NCBI GenBank assembly: GCA_946902875.1
Contig: OX336343.1
Span: 19,949,596 to 20,013,595 of the forward strand
Source of the DNA: Nematopogon swammerdamellus
Lineage: Eukaryota > Arthropoda > Insecta > Lepidoptera > Adelidae
Length of the DNA stretch: 64,000 nt
Reading direction: 5' to 3'
The notes beneath the pieces were generated by a model that searched no databases, had not been told where the DNA came from, and saw only the letters and a program-made list of their open reading frames with translations. Of the stretch, positions 1 through 10,837 are shown in pieces; positions within the stretch are counted from its first letter, which is position 1; each line of letters begins with the position of its first letter. The position numbers and the translations under genes are program-made.

Positions 1-94
1 TGTTCTAAATGAAACAAAGAATAAAGAAAATTAAGGAATAATAATTATTTTATCACATTACATAGCTCGCGCTTCATGAGTAGATCAAAATGCT

Positions 95-560
95 GTGCAG
101 GCTCCTCGACTTTGGAATGCACTACCAATCGAAATCAGAAGCGCGCCAAGGCTTGAATCTTTTAAAAATAAGCTCAAATCTCACTACCTCTGCTAATTTC
201 TGCGATTGTTATGTAATATGCAAATGGTCAAAATCGACCACCAGTTTTAGGTGGGTAGTTCCCTGTGGGTAGTTTGTTGGTTTTTTGTTAGTCTTACTGT
301 TTCATAAATTATTGAAAATTTTATATTGTTAATTTCTGCCACATAATTAAGTCTACCCGCAAACGAGATGTCAATTATAAGCAGTTTCTATCACTTAGGA
401 AGGGGGTAAGAGATTGCTCGTATGCAATACCCCTTGCCTTTTGAGTAAGCACCGTTACACCAGTCAGCAACAACATAAACCATGTAAATAAATGTAATAA
501 ATATGTAAGACTAAGTATTACTGCTCTGTATGCAAATGTTTATCATACTCAATAAAATTG
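95..560 (+). pseudogene. LINE reverse-transcriptase C-terminal remnant plus 3' UTR
   Basis: From about 113 one frame reads WNALPIEIRSAPRL and ends at a TAA at 194-196. This is the tail typical of jockey/CR1-like ORF2 proteins (a W-N-x-L-P motif followed by a basic SFKxxLK stretch). A frameshift lies just upstream. The following AT-rich sequence up to a T-rich run near 560 looks like the element's 3' UTR. It is a 5'-truncated dead copy. Confidence 0.5.
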
Positions 561-1483
561 TTTTTTATTTATTTATTTTACATAATTTACAATCATATAA
601 ATAGTAGGTAAAGCATAGATTCAGTAGTCTACTCACGTATTCGTCTTCGTAGATTCTAATTAAGTTTTACAAAACAAGCAGGACAAATTTATTGAAGTAG
701 GTATTTGATTTAAAAAACTGTATAATTTTTTTATTTTGTTTAAAAAGGGTTTTGGACAGCAGAATAAAATTGAGGATCACAGGCAACACTGAATCATTAA
801 TTATTATACGGTTCTGCTTCTGTTAAACTGCCTTCTGCATTGCAGTACTAAAGTACTATACCTATTTACCGACGCAGTATAAATAAGCAAATAATTACGT
901 GCTAAAATTGTACTGACCTTGTTAGAAAGTTCATCCATACTTTAAGCTCGAATTTAGCAAGCGAGAACATTGCCCCCTAATTTTCATCTTGGCAAATAAT
1001 ATAATCTAGAGATTTTAATCAAACAACGAAGAGAGATCGCGAACCATTAGCTTTGTCGATTTTATTAGGGTGTCGATGTCACTGAATGTTTAAAGTTAAA
1101 ATACAGAAAATTTTAACCAAATTCCTTCAATTTGAATTTCTCTTGTCTTCGTTGTTTTATTACGTTTAATTTCGTGCGCCTTCAGGAATTTATTGTTTTA
1201 TGGTTTAATTTTAGGAACATTGAACCGTGCACTCTAGTGCTGACACGATAATTGATTTTAAGCCTCGAATTTTCAACTTATATATCTTGTCATTGTATTG
1301 CTTTCAGCTTTATGTATTTTATTACAGCCTTGTGTACTTGTAAATAGCTTTACGTATGTTTCAAATTATGTAAATTAGTATACCTACTTGTCAAGTGTAG
1401 ACATAATTGATAAAATTATAAAGATAAAAATTATCAGATCCTTCACTGTATACTCTTTTTAATTTAACAGCCATTTTATTTTA
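561..1483. other. AT-rich interval with no recognised feature
   Basis: I see no coding frame, repeat family seen elsewhere in the window, or RNA-like structure here. It lies downstream of the minus-strand Kir gene and may be plain intergenic DNA. Confidence 0.5.
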
Positions 1484-2010
1484 TTTTTAGGGTTGCGTAC
1501 CTCAAAAGAGGAACAACGGAACCCTTATAGGATCACTCTTGTGTCTGTCTGTCTGTTCGTCTGTCACGGCTTATTTTCTCTGTATTTACTGGAGGAAAAA
1601 AAGTTTGGTACATATATATAGAGTTTGATGATCCAATCACAATGATGATCCAATGAGCTTTTGTAGTTTAGTATTGAAGGAATTTCGATTTTGGGGGTCA
1701 TTTATTGGGGGACAAGTTAGAAAGTAAAAAAAAAACAAGTGCATAATGTGACGTATCTATCAATGGAAAAGTGTACTTAACAGAATAAAATATATTTTTT
1801 ATAATTTTAAAATGCATAGTTTAAAAGATATTAACGAAAATATTTAAAAAAATACAGAAATCCGCCCCCCCCCCCCTTATCTCCGAAACTACTGAGTCTA
1901 AAATTTCTACACACATCTACAAGAATCGCTAGGCTTCATTCCAAGTTTGCAACGCACTGCCCTTAGAATGTACGTCTGCGTAGTAAATGTGTAGCGTACG
2001 ATTCGAGCTT
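1484..2010 (+). repeat. Interspersed repeat of the GGGTTGCGTACCTCAAAAG type
   Basis: The interval starts with an element-like TTTTAGGGTTGCGTACCTC, then a CTGT-rich stretch, then AT-rich sequence with a C run at about 1865-1876. From memory this opening is a common lepidopteran dispersed repeat. There is only one copy in the window, so its ends are not defined. Confidence 0.4.
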
Positions 2011-2179
2011 CATAAAGTTGAACATAAACCAGAATCATCACCTCCTAGCACCTGTTGCCTTATCCGGTTGATGTCGTTAAATTGTACCTTTATAGTTTGA
2101 TCGGACCTGCAACATTGTTCGATACGTCTTGTTCCTCGTTACGACATTTAAATAGATTAGCTTTGAGGGTTTTGCTGGA

Positions 2180-2283
2180 TCAGGAGCCAAGGACAACAGT
2201 GACTTCGTCCTTTCTGGAGAGGTCCTCGGAGTTGTTGGCGGCTCGGGTGCTGGGCAGCCGGAGAGTTACACCATCGACATTTT
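2180..2283 (-). CDS. Irk: Kir gene coding exon 3 (C-terminal tail)
   Basis: Acceptor TTCACAG|AAAATG at 2284/2283. The two leading bases complete a Glu codon, then 33 residues (NVDGVTLRLPSTRAANNS and so on, ending VVLGS) precede TGA at 2182-2180. The frame and phase match the exon 2 donor exactly, which is the main evidence. No polyadenylation signal was recognised downstream. Confidence 0.75.
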
Positions 2284-3883
2284 CTGTGAACATTTGGCAT
2301 AGATTTACATCACATAAGAATTTCTTGGAGTACACAGTTAATCAGCATAATAAATAGATACTTGAGACAAGACGACAAACAACATAATGAAATTATCTCA
2401 AGGAAAAATATGATTTTGCAGAAACTTTTATCTTAAGAGCCTCAAAAACCTTACCAATAGATTTATGTTTGGGCTGCGTTTCGTACAACTCGTCCAACTC
2501 CTTCTCAGGACAGAGGAGCGGCATGTTCACTGGCACAGTTGCGTCGAACTTGGAGTAGTCCACCTCGAAGCCTTGCCGCTTCTTGTTGTAGTTCACCATC
2601 GGCACGAAGCGATGCCCCCACAGGACCTCGCTGTTGGTGTAGCTCGAGCGCGCCTGCGTCGACTGTCCAGTCGACTCGATCGTGCCCTCCAGGATGACTA
2701 CAATCTCGAATTTCTCCTGTAGCACATTCGAGTCGTATAGCGGACTGTCGGCGTCGATCCTATGCACCATTGTTATCGGCCAAATGAAAAATACGTCGCT
2801 GTCACAGCCGTCAGTGTGAAGTTCCAGCTCCGTCTGATACTGCGCTATTACTTCACCCTCCTTCGTGGTGCGCGATTTAATGAGCTGAGCGCGCACGCTC
2901 GCCCCTATAATGTTCGATTTGCCCAGGTCACCCACTCGGAACATGAGGCACAACTCGCCGTCGCGCTGGCACACGACCGCTGACCGCGAGAACAACAGCG
3001 TCTGCGTGCGGTGCTTAGGTCTTGTCATCTTGGCGAACACGACTCCAACAGTATAGGTCTGGATCATCATGCCGACGATGCTCTGGACGCACATAATAAA
3101 AATGGCCTCAGGGCACTCTTCAGTGATGGTTCGGAAGCCGTAACCGATGGTGTGTTGCGTCTCGATGCTGAAGAGGAAGCACGAAGCGAACGAATCGACG
3201 TTTAAGATGCAAGGCTTCCAGCCTCTTGCTTCCTGCTCTGGAGGCAGGTGTTGCTCCTCAAGGTCTCCGTGTGCGTAGACAATCAGATACCAGATACCAC
3301 CAAAGATCAGCCACAAGCCTATAAACGACAGCATAAAGACGAGGAGCGTCCACCGCCACTGGGTGTCGACAAGCGTCGTGTATACGTCGTGGATGAAGCG
3401 CAGGCGGCGCTTTGCCATTCTGGACTTGATGATGTTGCACTCTCCATTCTTGAATACCGCCCGGTGCTTGGCCTTGCGTAGGGACTCGTGGCGATACGAA
3501 CTGCTCCTGAAATGGAACGGCTGTGTACAAAAATCTGCTGCTCAAAAACGTGTCTCTTCATTGTCTACGTAAGCGTCTGATAACTCGTTATACACTTAAT
3601 TGATTGATGAAAGCAGCATTAACGATCTGTTTGACTTCGCCTCGCTGCAATGACTTTCCGATAGTATGCCACCAGAGTCAAATCAAGACATGACGGACAA
3701 ACAGAGTCAGAACTTAAAGAGCAAAATTTAAGAGACAAACCTCGTCGTTGTGCTAGAGTATGTATCAGATGACCTCGATCCATTTCCAACGATGGCGGTC
3801 TTTAGCTTAAGCCACGGGTCTTCTATGAGCTGCGTCTCCTCCTTAGCGCTTGAAGACTCTGGATCTTGCACGGCTTGCCTCAT
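2180..3883 (-). CDS. Irk: Inward-rectifier potassium channel (Kir/Irk family), three coding exons, 432 aa
   Basis: A tetrameric plasma-membrane K+ channel that sets resting potential and carries K+ flux in insect epithelia and neurons (family knowledge). Exons on the minus strand are 3883-3741, 3506-2455 and 2283-2180. Introns are 234 and 171 bp with GT/AG ends, and the split codons join in phase to 433 codons including TGA. Visible landmarks: TM1 about 101-125, filter TIGYGF 167-172, extracellular cysteines 147 and 179, TM2 about 183-206. The cytoplasmic immunoglobulin-like domain carries VRAQLIKSR (Arg253) for PIP2 contact, with acidic pore residues Glu264 and Glu341. The TM2 rectification position is Gln197. 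The start is the first ATG after an in-frame TAG, in good context. Length fits the family. Which Irk paralogue it is cannot be decided here. Confidence 0.93.
2455..3506 (-). CDS. Irk: Kir gene coding exon 2 (channel core)
   Basis: Holds the transmembrane and most of the cytoplasmic domain. The acceptor is CCATTTCAG|G at 3507/3506. The exon opens with SSSYRHESLRKAKHRAVFKN, whose last part is the conserved pre-TM1 segment of Kir channels. This shows that translation does not start at the internal MAKRR methionine. The donor is ATTG|GTAAGG at 2455/2454. Confidence 0.92.
3741..3883 (-). CDS. Irk: Kir gene coding exon 1
   Basis: Encodes the first 47 residues plus two bases of codon 48. It begins MRQAVQDPESSS and ends with an AG|GTTTGT donor at 3741/3740. 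The cytoplasmic N terminus is acidic and Ser/Thr-rich and matches no motif I can name. The next exon supplies the last base of an Arg codon. Confidence 0.85.
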
Positions 3884-3950
3884 GCTGGCGAGACGACAGA
3901 CTGACTACCGGCGGCGTTACATCCCTGACAGGTGCCCTCTGAAGATTCAT
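3843..3950 (-). promoter_or_regulatory. Kir 5' UTR: overlapping upstream ORF and possible 5' splice acceptor
   Basis: CACTGCAG|ATG at 3951/3950 looks like an acceptor, so the 5' UTR may be spliced. The ATG right after it opens a 35-codon frame, out of phase with the channel. It runs over the channel start at 3883 and stops at 3843-3845. If transcribed, such an overlapping upstream ORF would reduce translation of the channel. Confidence 0.4.
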
Positions 3951-5146
3951 CTGCAGTGATAATGAGGAACACACGAAAAATATTTTCGTGATGATATTTG
4001 CGCACGACGCGCCATTGTTCTAACGGTGCTAATTGTTAGATGATTATATCGATTGTTAATTAAGAGCAGTGATATGGTGAAGGATGTATTTCTGCTAAGT
4101 ACCTGCTGTAGATTGTATGAGCGTTTGGCCACCGTGAAATGTTAAATTCACGGTGAAAGGTTGAATGTATTGTGTAAGCAACCGCGCACGCGTGGTTGCT
4201 TACACAATACATTCAACCGTGTCGCCGGCCTGGTAAAAGGTTATAGAAGGAATACACGATTATTCCAAAACGAAATTCCCAAAAATTACGAAAAATAAAA
4301 ATACTATAAGTAGTGAGCTCAGTGCTTACAGCAGCATGACAATTATTTTTAAGTTTGTATATTAAGCGGTTATAGAAAAAATCGCATTCTTAGTGTAGAC
4401 ACGTCTCACGGGCGGAGCGGGGACGGCAACGGCGGCTGCGCGGGGGCCGCAGAGTGAACGGCCAGCAGCAACAAACAAACAAATAAATTATTTACAAATA
4501 CATTAATTTATAATATTATTGAACAAATACATTGAGATTCAGATACATATTTGACATATTACATGTTGAACTGAATATCTTAAGCTATTTTCGAAACTAG
4601 ACAAGAAAAACACCAGACTTGCTTCTTTTTGTTTTCTTCGGTTTCATTTTTTAGTACTGTTTAATCTTTTTATGCGCTGTGTATGTATTGGTATAGAATA
4701 AAATTATAAATGTAAATATATGTATGTATTCACTATCACTCCCTATTTTTTTGCAACACGAAGCACGAAGCAACCGCGCATGCGTTCGTTGTGCGAGCTG
4801 TGTGTGGAAATAGCTACGGAAAACTCTGCGTGAACAACGTTGGCACTTAACCAGTTATTTTTTTTTCAGAACTGTGTTTATAGGTGACCTATATAACGAC
4901 CAGCATATTGGATAGATCCGCCCCGCTCCGACCTCCAGGGAATGACGGATGACTATAAAAACTTGTAATGAACTGGTGGCGCGACTCGGCAGGCTAAAAG
5001 AGAGGAAAATAGCAGTTTCCTGTAGCTTTCCGTCTTAATAAACACCTCGCGACCCCCCTCTCTCTCTCGAGGGAGAGCCGCTCACTCAGACGAGGGAGTT
5101 AGCTGAAGTTTTTTTTGGGACACCTATCATCAAGTAGACTAAACTC
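3951..5146. other. Region upstream of the Kir gene
   Basis: No coding sequence seen. It contains the 25-bp inverted repeat at 4159-4218, a GC-rich patch at about 4405-4460, and a pyrimidine/CT-rich patch near 5050. A promoter for the Kir gene could lie here, but I see no TATA or initiator element I would defend. Confidence 0.4.
4159..4218. repeat. 25-bp perfect inverted repeat with 10-nt loop
   Basis: The left arm 4159-4183 (starting GGTTGAATGTATTGTG) is the exact reverse complement of 4194-4218. The loop is GCGCACGCGT, itself palindromic-like. It could be a small foldback element or a cruciform/hairpin just upstream of the Kir gene. Confidence 0.8.
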
Positions 5147-5527
5147 TTAAGGGGGCTCCTTCCTAAATCTACCCTCTCTTTCTAACATTGGCCGTTTTTC
5201 ATACATTTTATTTTATTATGAAGAAATTATACAACTTATAAAAAAATCCTATGGGAGAAACATGCATGATAAAATTATTAATGTTTTTCAATAAAAAAAT
5301 TTGTTACACGACATATAATAATTGAAAAAAAAAAGAAGTTTATTAAGTTTTTCTTTTTTTTTATTATTATATGTGGAGTACCAAATATTTTTATTGAAAA
5401 GCATTAATAATTTTATAATGCATATTTCTCCCATAGGATTTTTTTATAAGTTGTATAATTTCTTCGTAATAAAATAAAACGCGCATTGTTAGAGTGAGAG
5501 GCACAATTTAGGGAGGTGGCCCCTTAA
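5147..5527. mobile_element. MITE with long imperfect inverted arms and TTAA ends
   Basis: Each side begins with TTAAGGGG read inward (TTAA at 5147-5150 and 5524-5527). The arms stay complementary for well over 150 bp, including the block TATACAACTTATAAAAAAAT on both sides. TTAA target duplication is the piggyBac superfamily signature, though the terminal GGGG is not the classical piggyBac end. There is no coding capacity. Confidence 0.65.
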
Positions 5528-5925
5528 AGGAAGCACTGACTAATGTTATTAACCATATCTACTACGTACGTTATTGGCTTATTTTTATTATTTCATTTCA
5601 GTTATTCATTTCAGTTTTAGGTATCATCGGTACAATTGAGTTCGTCACAATTAATTAAAAAAATAATTAAAACGTAACATTCTGGGTCTAGCCATGGCAA
5701 GGGACCAATAAATAATTCTAGCCTAAGCAATAACATACACACCTACCTATTAAGCGAATTGTCAATGAAATAAAAAATACAAATTTACAGTTTTGTGCAT
5801 GAAATAGAAATTAAAACTAGAGCAAAATAAAATAAGACATGTTAGTTGTTATACTTTAGAGTTTTGCACTCATGTATAATCAATCACACCAAGTTCGACG
5901 AATCTATTTTTTTTATAGTAAGTGC
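5528..5925. other. AT-rich interval with no recognised feature
   Basis: No open frame or known repeat recognised between the TTAA MITE and the LINE fragment. Confidence 0.5.
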
Positions 5926-6237
5926 GACATGTGGCGCCGAGCCACCCATAAGGTGTCTAGCGACGCCCATGGACATTCGGTCGCATGCGGGGGCTACGAA
6001 TGCCATGCCGGCCTGACAGGGGCCCATTCACCCCTCTCTTGAAGGAGCCGAGACTGTACTTGGGGGGAAATATGTGGGTAGGGAGAGCGTTCCAGAATTT
6101 ACCGGTTCTTTGGAGGAAGGATCTGCAGAACCGATTGGTACGCATCCGCGGTAACTCCAGCGTATAGGGATGCAATCCCTGCCCAGTGCGCGTTGTACGG
6201 AGGTGGAAAGGGGACGGCGGAATCGCGTTAAACATCT
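5926..6237 (-). pseudogene. LINE-beta 3' fragment (ORF2 C terminus)
   Basis: The minus strand reads FNAIPPSPFHLRTTRTGQ, then RMRTNRFCRSFLQRTGKFWN and IFPPKYSLGSFKRGVNGPLSG. This is the same C-terminal protein as in the longer copy at 6738-8275. The 3' end retains the family signature CGACATGTGGCGCCGAGCCA. It is truncated at the 5' side. Confidence 0.85.
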
Positions 6238-6325
6238 CCTCCGAGCACTCCCTGGAATGTATGTTTTAACGTTTTTACGATAGAGTAAAAACAAAACACT
6301 GAAAGTAAACAAAAGTTTCTTGTAT

Positions 6326-6525
6326 GGGACGGGCCCCTTAATTTTTTAATTTTTTTTATTATTTGTCATGATATTCCTCATAATAACACGTATTCTGTGA
6401 AAATTTCAACCGGCTATCTATTACGGTTCAAAAGATACAGCCCTTTAAACGTAGGACAGACAGACTGACGGACAGACGGCGTAGGTATAATAGGCTTCCG
6501 TACCCCTACGGTACGGAAACCTAAA
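6326..6525 (-). repeat. Rep-A fragment (GGGTTCCGTATC family)
   Basis: Rep-A consensus as seen in this window: it starts TTTTTAGGGTTCCGTATC, has a CTGT/CCGT run, then CTTGAACCGTAATAGGTAGC and TTTTCACAGAATATG. It ends near CGGAACCCTCGGTGCGCGAG and a GC-rich mini-hairpin before CCGGTTTTT. This copy is the 5' half only, reversed. Confidence 0.7.
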
Positions 6526-6737
6526 CCCCTTGTATACCTACCTAACAAACATGAAAATAACTATTATAAAAGGAGTGTTTTCAAATGTTCCCCGAACACT
6601 TGCGGCATCACTCCGCTGAATGGCCAAGGCTTTGGATGAAGTTCTTGATTGCCGGTACACCGGTCTCGTCCAGGGGCGGTCCTAGCAATGGAAGCAGGGG
6701 GGGGGGCAATCCGTGTTGACTGAATATAGCATTTTAC

Positions 6738-8275
6738 GCGCCTATTCCGTCTCTCCTATACTCCAATGGCCGTGTGCCGGCGGCCTGGAAATCTGCGTTT
6801 GTGCAAGCGGTCCCCAAAAAGGGTGACCGCTCAAACCCGTCAAACTACCGACCTATAGCGATTACCTCCCTTCTCTGTAAGGTGATGGAGCGCATTATAA
6901 ATGCGCAGCTCATGAAGTACCTAGAGACGAATGACCTCATCAGCGATCGGCAATACGGCTTTCGGCCAAAACGACCTGCTGGTGATCTCCTAGCGTACGT
7001 CAATCACCTTTGGGGGGAATCGCTTGAAGGTCATGGTGAATCCTTGGTAATTGGCCTTGATATTGCCAAGGCATTTGACCGGGTTTGGCACAAGTCGCTC
7101 TTGGGCAAATTGCCGGCTTACGGACTCCCTTCTGGCCTCTGTGACTGGGTCGCCGACTTCCTACATGGGCGTAGCATTCAGGTCCTAGTGGACGGTTGCT
7201 CGTCGGACGCCATGTCAGTGAAAGCCGGCGTACCACAAGGATCTGTGTTGTCACCCACACTGTTTCTTCTGCATATCAATGATATACTGTCTCTGGGCAA
7301 CATACATTGCTATGCAGATGACAGTACGGCACACGGATCCTACACCAGTCACCCTTCAGCCAGTCGGGATGTTGTGGATGAGAAGAGGCGATGACTTGTG
7401 TCTGAACTCGAACAAACGCTTCGGTCTATTTCCGAATGGGGCCGTAGTAATTTGGTCGAGTTGAACGCTTCCAAGACACAAGTTTGCGCGTTCAGTGCGA
7501 AGAGAGCGGCGTTCACACCGGCTCCTTCATTCCAAGGCACGTCGCTTAAATTAAGCGAACACCTCGGGGTCCTCGGAGTCGAACTGTCGCACGACCTGAA
7601 CTTTCGTCGCCATATCGAGGGGAAGGCCAAGCTGGCTTCTAAAAAGCTGGGCGTACTCAATAAGGTGCGACGGTACTTCTGCTTCTTGCTTCTTACCAAA
7701 AGCTGCTTCTGTATAAATCGCAGATCAGGTCCTGCTTGGAGTACTGCTCGCACCTGTGGGATGGCTCTGCCAAATACCAGCTTGCGCCTCTGGACTCAAT
7801 CCAGCGTCGAGCCTTGCGACTAGTGGGTGACCCCGAAGTGTCCTGCGATCTAGAACCACTGCAACTCCGTAGGGATGTCGGCTCCCTAAGTGTGTTCTAT
7901 CGCTTATTCCATGGAGAATCCTCGGAGGAGCTGTTTAATGCGATCCCGCCGTCCCCTTTCCACCTTCACACCACGCGCACTGGGCAGTGATTGCATCCCT
8001 ACACGCTGGACTTACCGCGGATGCGTACCAATCGATTCTGCAGATCTTTCCTCTACAGAACCGGTAAACTCTGGAACGCTCTCCCTGCCCATATATTTCC
8101 CCCCAAGTACAGTCTCGGGTCCTTCAAGAGGGGCGTGAATGGGCACCTGTCAGGCCGGCATGGCATTCGCAACCCCCGCATACGACCGAATGTCCATGGG
8201 CGTCGTTAGACACCTTATGGGTGGCTGGGCGCCATATGTCACGCTGTCAATAAAAAAATATAAAAAAATTTTAGA
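6738..8275 (+). pseudogene. LINE-beta: decayed non-LTR reverse transcriptase, 5' truncated
   Basis: Encodes the reverse transcriptase of a jockey/CR1-like retrotransposon. Motifs in order: PKKGDRSNPSNYRPIA, the LDIAKAFDRVWH catalytic Asp region, AGVPQGSVLSPTLF, and the CYADDST active site near 7310. A thumb and C-terminal region then continues to the SLGSFKRGVNG tail. The frame is broken by a TGA at 7392, a frameshift near 7680, and a TGA at 7988. The endonuclease domain and ORF1 are missing, as expected for a 5'-truncated insertion. The 3' UTR ends at an A-rich tract near 8275. Confidence 0.88.
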
Positions 8276-9083
8276 ATAAAAAAAATTAAACAAGTTGGTT
8301 GTATTTATAATAATAATTACATTTAATTTGAAAAATACATCTTACATGGAGGTATTGGTACCTGAGCATTCACCTATACATTAAATTGAAGTCGGCGTTT
8401 TCCTGACTTCGCGAATCGATCGATTACTCTGTCGACAACAACCATTACATCACGGTGGATGTGCATGCATAAGAGCCAGGCCGCACAATCGTTCTTCGCT
8501 CATCGTTGATCTCAGCCAGGTTTTTAAACGACGCAGCGTTGAAAAAGATCTCTCAGGCCCGTATACATAAAGAGTTCTCAGTCTTAGCTCGGCAAAAACT
8601 CGGTCTCAAGTCGTCATTTGGCATTCATAGACAATGCTTGAGACTAGACTCACAACTTTTACTCACAATAATCTCGGCTGAGCCGAGACGAACCCAAGTC
8701 TCGAAATATCACGACTTAGCAAAATCCTACGGCTCGAGACAGTCTTGGCGTTCCAAGTTCGCATCATTTGCATTATTAATTAATGCGAATGATTGAAAAA
8801 TGGAACGCAGGCTGTCGGTTTGTTCGGTATAGTTATTTGTTCGGTTGTCGGTATAGCATCACTGTCTTATTCATGTGAGCTGAGCAATGAGATCGGAAGT
8901 GCACGAAATCGGAGAAGAATATTATTTTTTGTAATGCACCTATTGATTTATGTTCTGTAGATATAAAGGTGCATAAAAAACTACCTATACCGTGCAATAA
9001 ATTGTTGACTATTATATTGACTATTATTTGTAGGAATCTTCCAAATCCAGTCGAAGGCCATAAATTAATATAGTATCATTTTA

Positions 9084-9130
9084 AGGGTTCCATATCCGGT
9101 ACGGGACCCTATTACTAAGCCTACGCCGTA

Positions 9131-9187
<57 letters not shown>

Positions 9188-9582
9188 TTCCGTCCGTCCG
9201 TCCGTCCGTCCGTCCGTCCGTCCGTCCGTCCGTCCGTCTGTCCGAGGGCTGTATCTCTTGAACCGTAATAGGTAGCCCGTTGAAATATTCACAGAATATG
9301 CGTTATTATGGCCGATATAACAACAAATAATAAAAATAAGAAAAAGTCAAAAATCCATGGGGTTCCCATAAAAGAAACCAAAAAGTGTATGCGCGCGCGC
9401 CATCTACCGAATAGAGTGTGAAGCGTTTTAACTAATCATGACATTTAACTATTTTTTTTTTTTTTTTTAACTAGTATGTATCATTTCATAACACGCCATA
9501 GATGGCGTGACTGGCGCTAACTATGACATGGCGATACGGAACCCTCGGTGCGCGAGTTCGACTCGCACTTCGCCGGTTTTTT
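9084..9582 (+). repeat. Rep-A, near full length, with CTGT/CCGT microsatellites
   Basis: Starts AGGGTTCCATATCCGG and ends CTCGCACTTCGCCGGTTTTT. Pure CTGT repeats run about 9130-9186 and CCGT repeats about 9190-9238. Open frames here are artefacts of the tetranucleotide repeat. The 3' part, ACACGCCATAGATGGCGTGA, recurs in the other long copies. Confidence 0.8.
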
Positions 9583-10011
9583 CTCTGTGGTATTTTTCAT
9601 TTGCAAGGGACTATTTTGTATTATGCTAAATTGAACTTTACTGTAGTAGACATAAAGGCAAATATCACATCATATGGCTAATCTTACCGGTAACGATGAG
9701 TTAATTTGTTTATGGCCGTTCGCTCGATTTCGAAGATTTCAGCCATAAAGTCAAGACAAAGAGGAGAAATTCATTGTAATATACTTATTTTTGGAAAAAA
9801 AAAACAAAAGAATAGTAACTAAATAAGGATTAAAGGATAGCTGTGCTGCCGGTCTGACCATCTGTTTTACAACCTTTCCTGCATTCATTTATAAAGTAAT
9901 TTTTCGACCTTCAGCCGCCTTTAAATATTATTTTATCGCCTCGCAACTGTCGAAAAAAATTCAGATATTTTGCTATCGCCTAAGTACCTACTTAAAAAGA
10001 TCAGTTCATTG

Positions 10012-10310
10012 TTTTTTTTTTTATGGAAACTGACACGGTTGGCTACATCACCTACAACATCCGTGATGTCAGCCCATAACACCGGGTGAACTTGGTGCCA
10101 CGTCAGTGCTTCCCTTCGGTCGTGCCGGCTACACTGAACTGGACAGAAACACAAACTATTTACATAGCCGTTTCGACCGACCTTTCATTCAGTGCGGTGG
10201 TACCAACCCGGGCGGGTTAAACCCTACCACCTAGTAATATAAGAAGGGAGTCATATCCCTTAGTCGCCTTTTACGACATACACGGGGAGAGATGCACTGG
10301 GGCTATCCTT
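10012..10310 (-). mobile_element. SINE-5S body with H3 head, reversed
   Basis: The plus strand opens with the T run and GGAAACTGACACGGTTGGC (the SINE tail). It passes GGTGGTACCAACCCGGGCGG (the body) and finishes in the H3 module, CGCCTTTTACGACATACACG. The 5S-like head is absent in this copy. The body is very similar to the full copy at 27445-27842. Confidence 0.85.
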
Positions 10311-10837
10311 CTGTTTGTCTTCAGAATGTGTTTCTGTTCACACAAAAACAAAGTTAATATATATACGCATCAGTTTTGAACGATCTAACATTGCTCGTCA
10401 TTATTTGTTGATTTCAAATAGGGGTAGGTATGATGTTATACCTACTTTATCTCAATTAATTAAATATTACTTCTAAAAAAATATTACTTCAAATAATTTA
10501 CTGTTTATAGGTTCAGAAATCAAATATTTTGGGGTAATTTCATATTATGGCAACCCAATTTTTTCTATGGTACAAACGACGGCGAAGCACCAACAAAAAG
10601 AAACGGCTGCACTACGCAGTAATCGCGCAATATTATGGTTATATCCTTAGCGTCCACAGCAAAAAAAAAAAAGTTGACTTGAGATTTACTCAGGATTTTC
10701 TTGAGTAGTCTCGGCGGAGACGTTGACGAGATTTAACTATGAATACGATTGAGTGCGCTCGGCCGAGTAAGATTTGAGAACGACTTGACTGAGCTGAGCG
10801 TAAGAAGCGATTTGAGCACGCTCTATGTATACGGGCC

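Larger units (their letters stand above)
8556..10837. mobile_element. Possible TIR element with nested repeats
   Basis: GGCCCGTATACATA at 8556-8569 is matched by its exact reverse complement at 10824-10837. Counting 25 bases from each end, about 21 match. A 3-bp TCA flanks both outer ends. No transposase frame is visible, and the inside holds a Rep-A copy and a SINE. The pairing could be two separate copies of one end rather than one element. Confidence 0.4.

Noticed and set aside
3319..3561. Minus-strand frames starting MKRHVFEQQ or MSSRFLYTA as alternative Kir starts
   Set aside because: They cross the intron 1 acceptor and are not in the channel frame; the exon 1-exon 2 junction explains the sequence better.
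2055..3572. Several plus-strand frames over the Kir gene (for example 2055-2357, 2465-2722, 3011-3205)
   Set aside because: Antisense shadows of the GC-richer Kir exons, without splice context or homology.
9065..9292. Frame rich in DGRTDGRT/DRQTDRQT
   Set aside because: Translation of CTGT/CCGT microsatellites within Rep-A.
9084..9582. Rep-A as a Helitron because of the GC-rich 3' hairpin
   Set aside because: I do not see the CTRR terminus or the 5' TC start at consistent positions, so I leave the class open.
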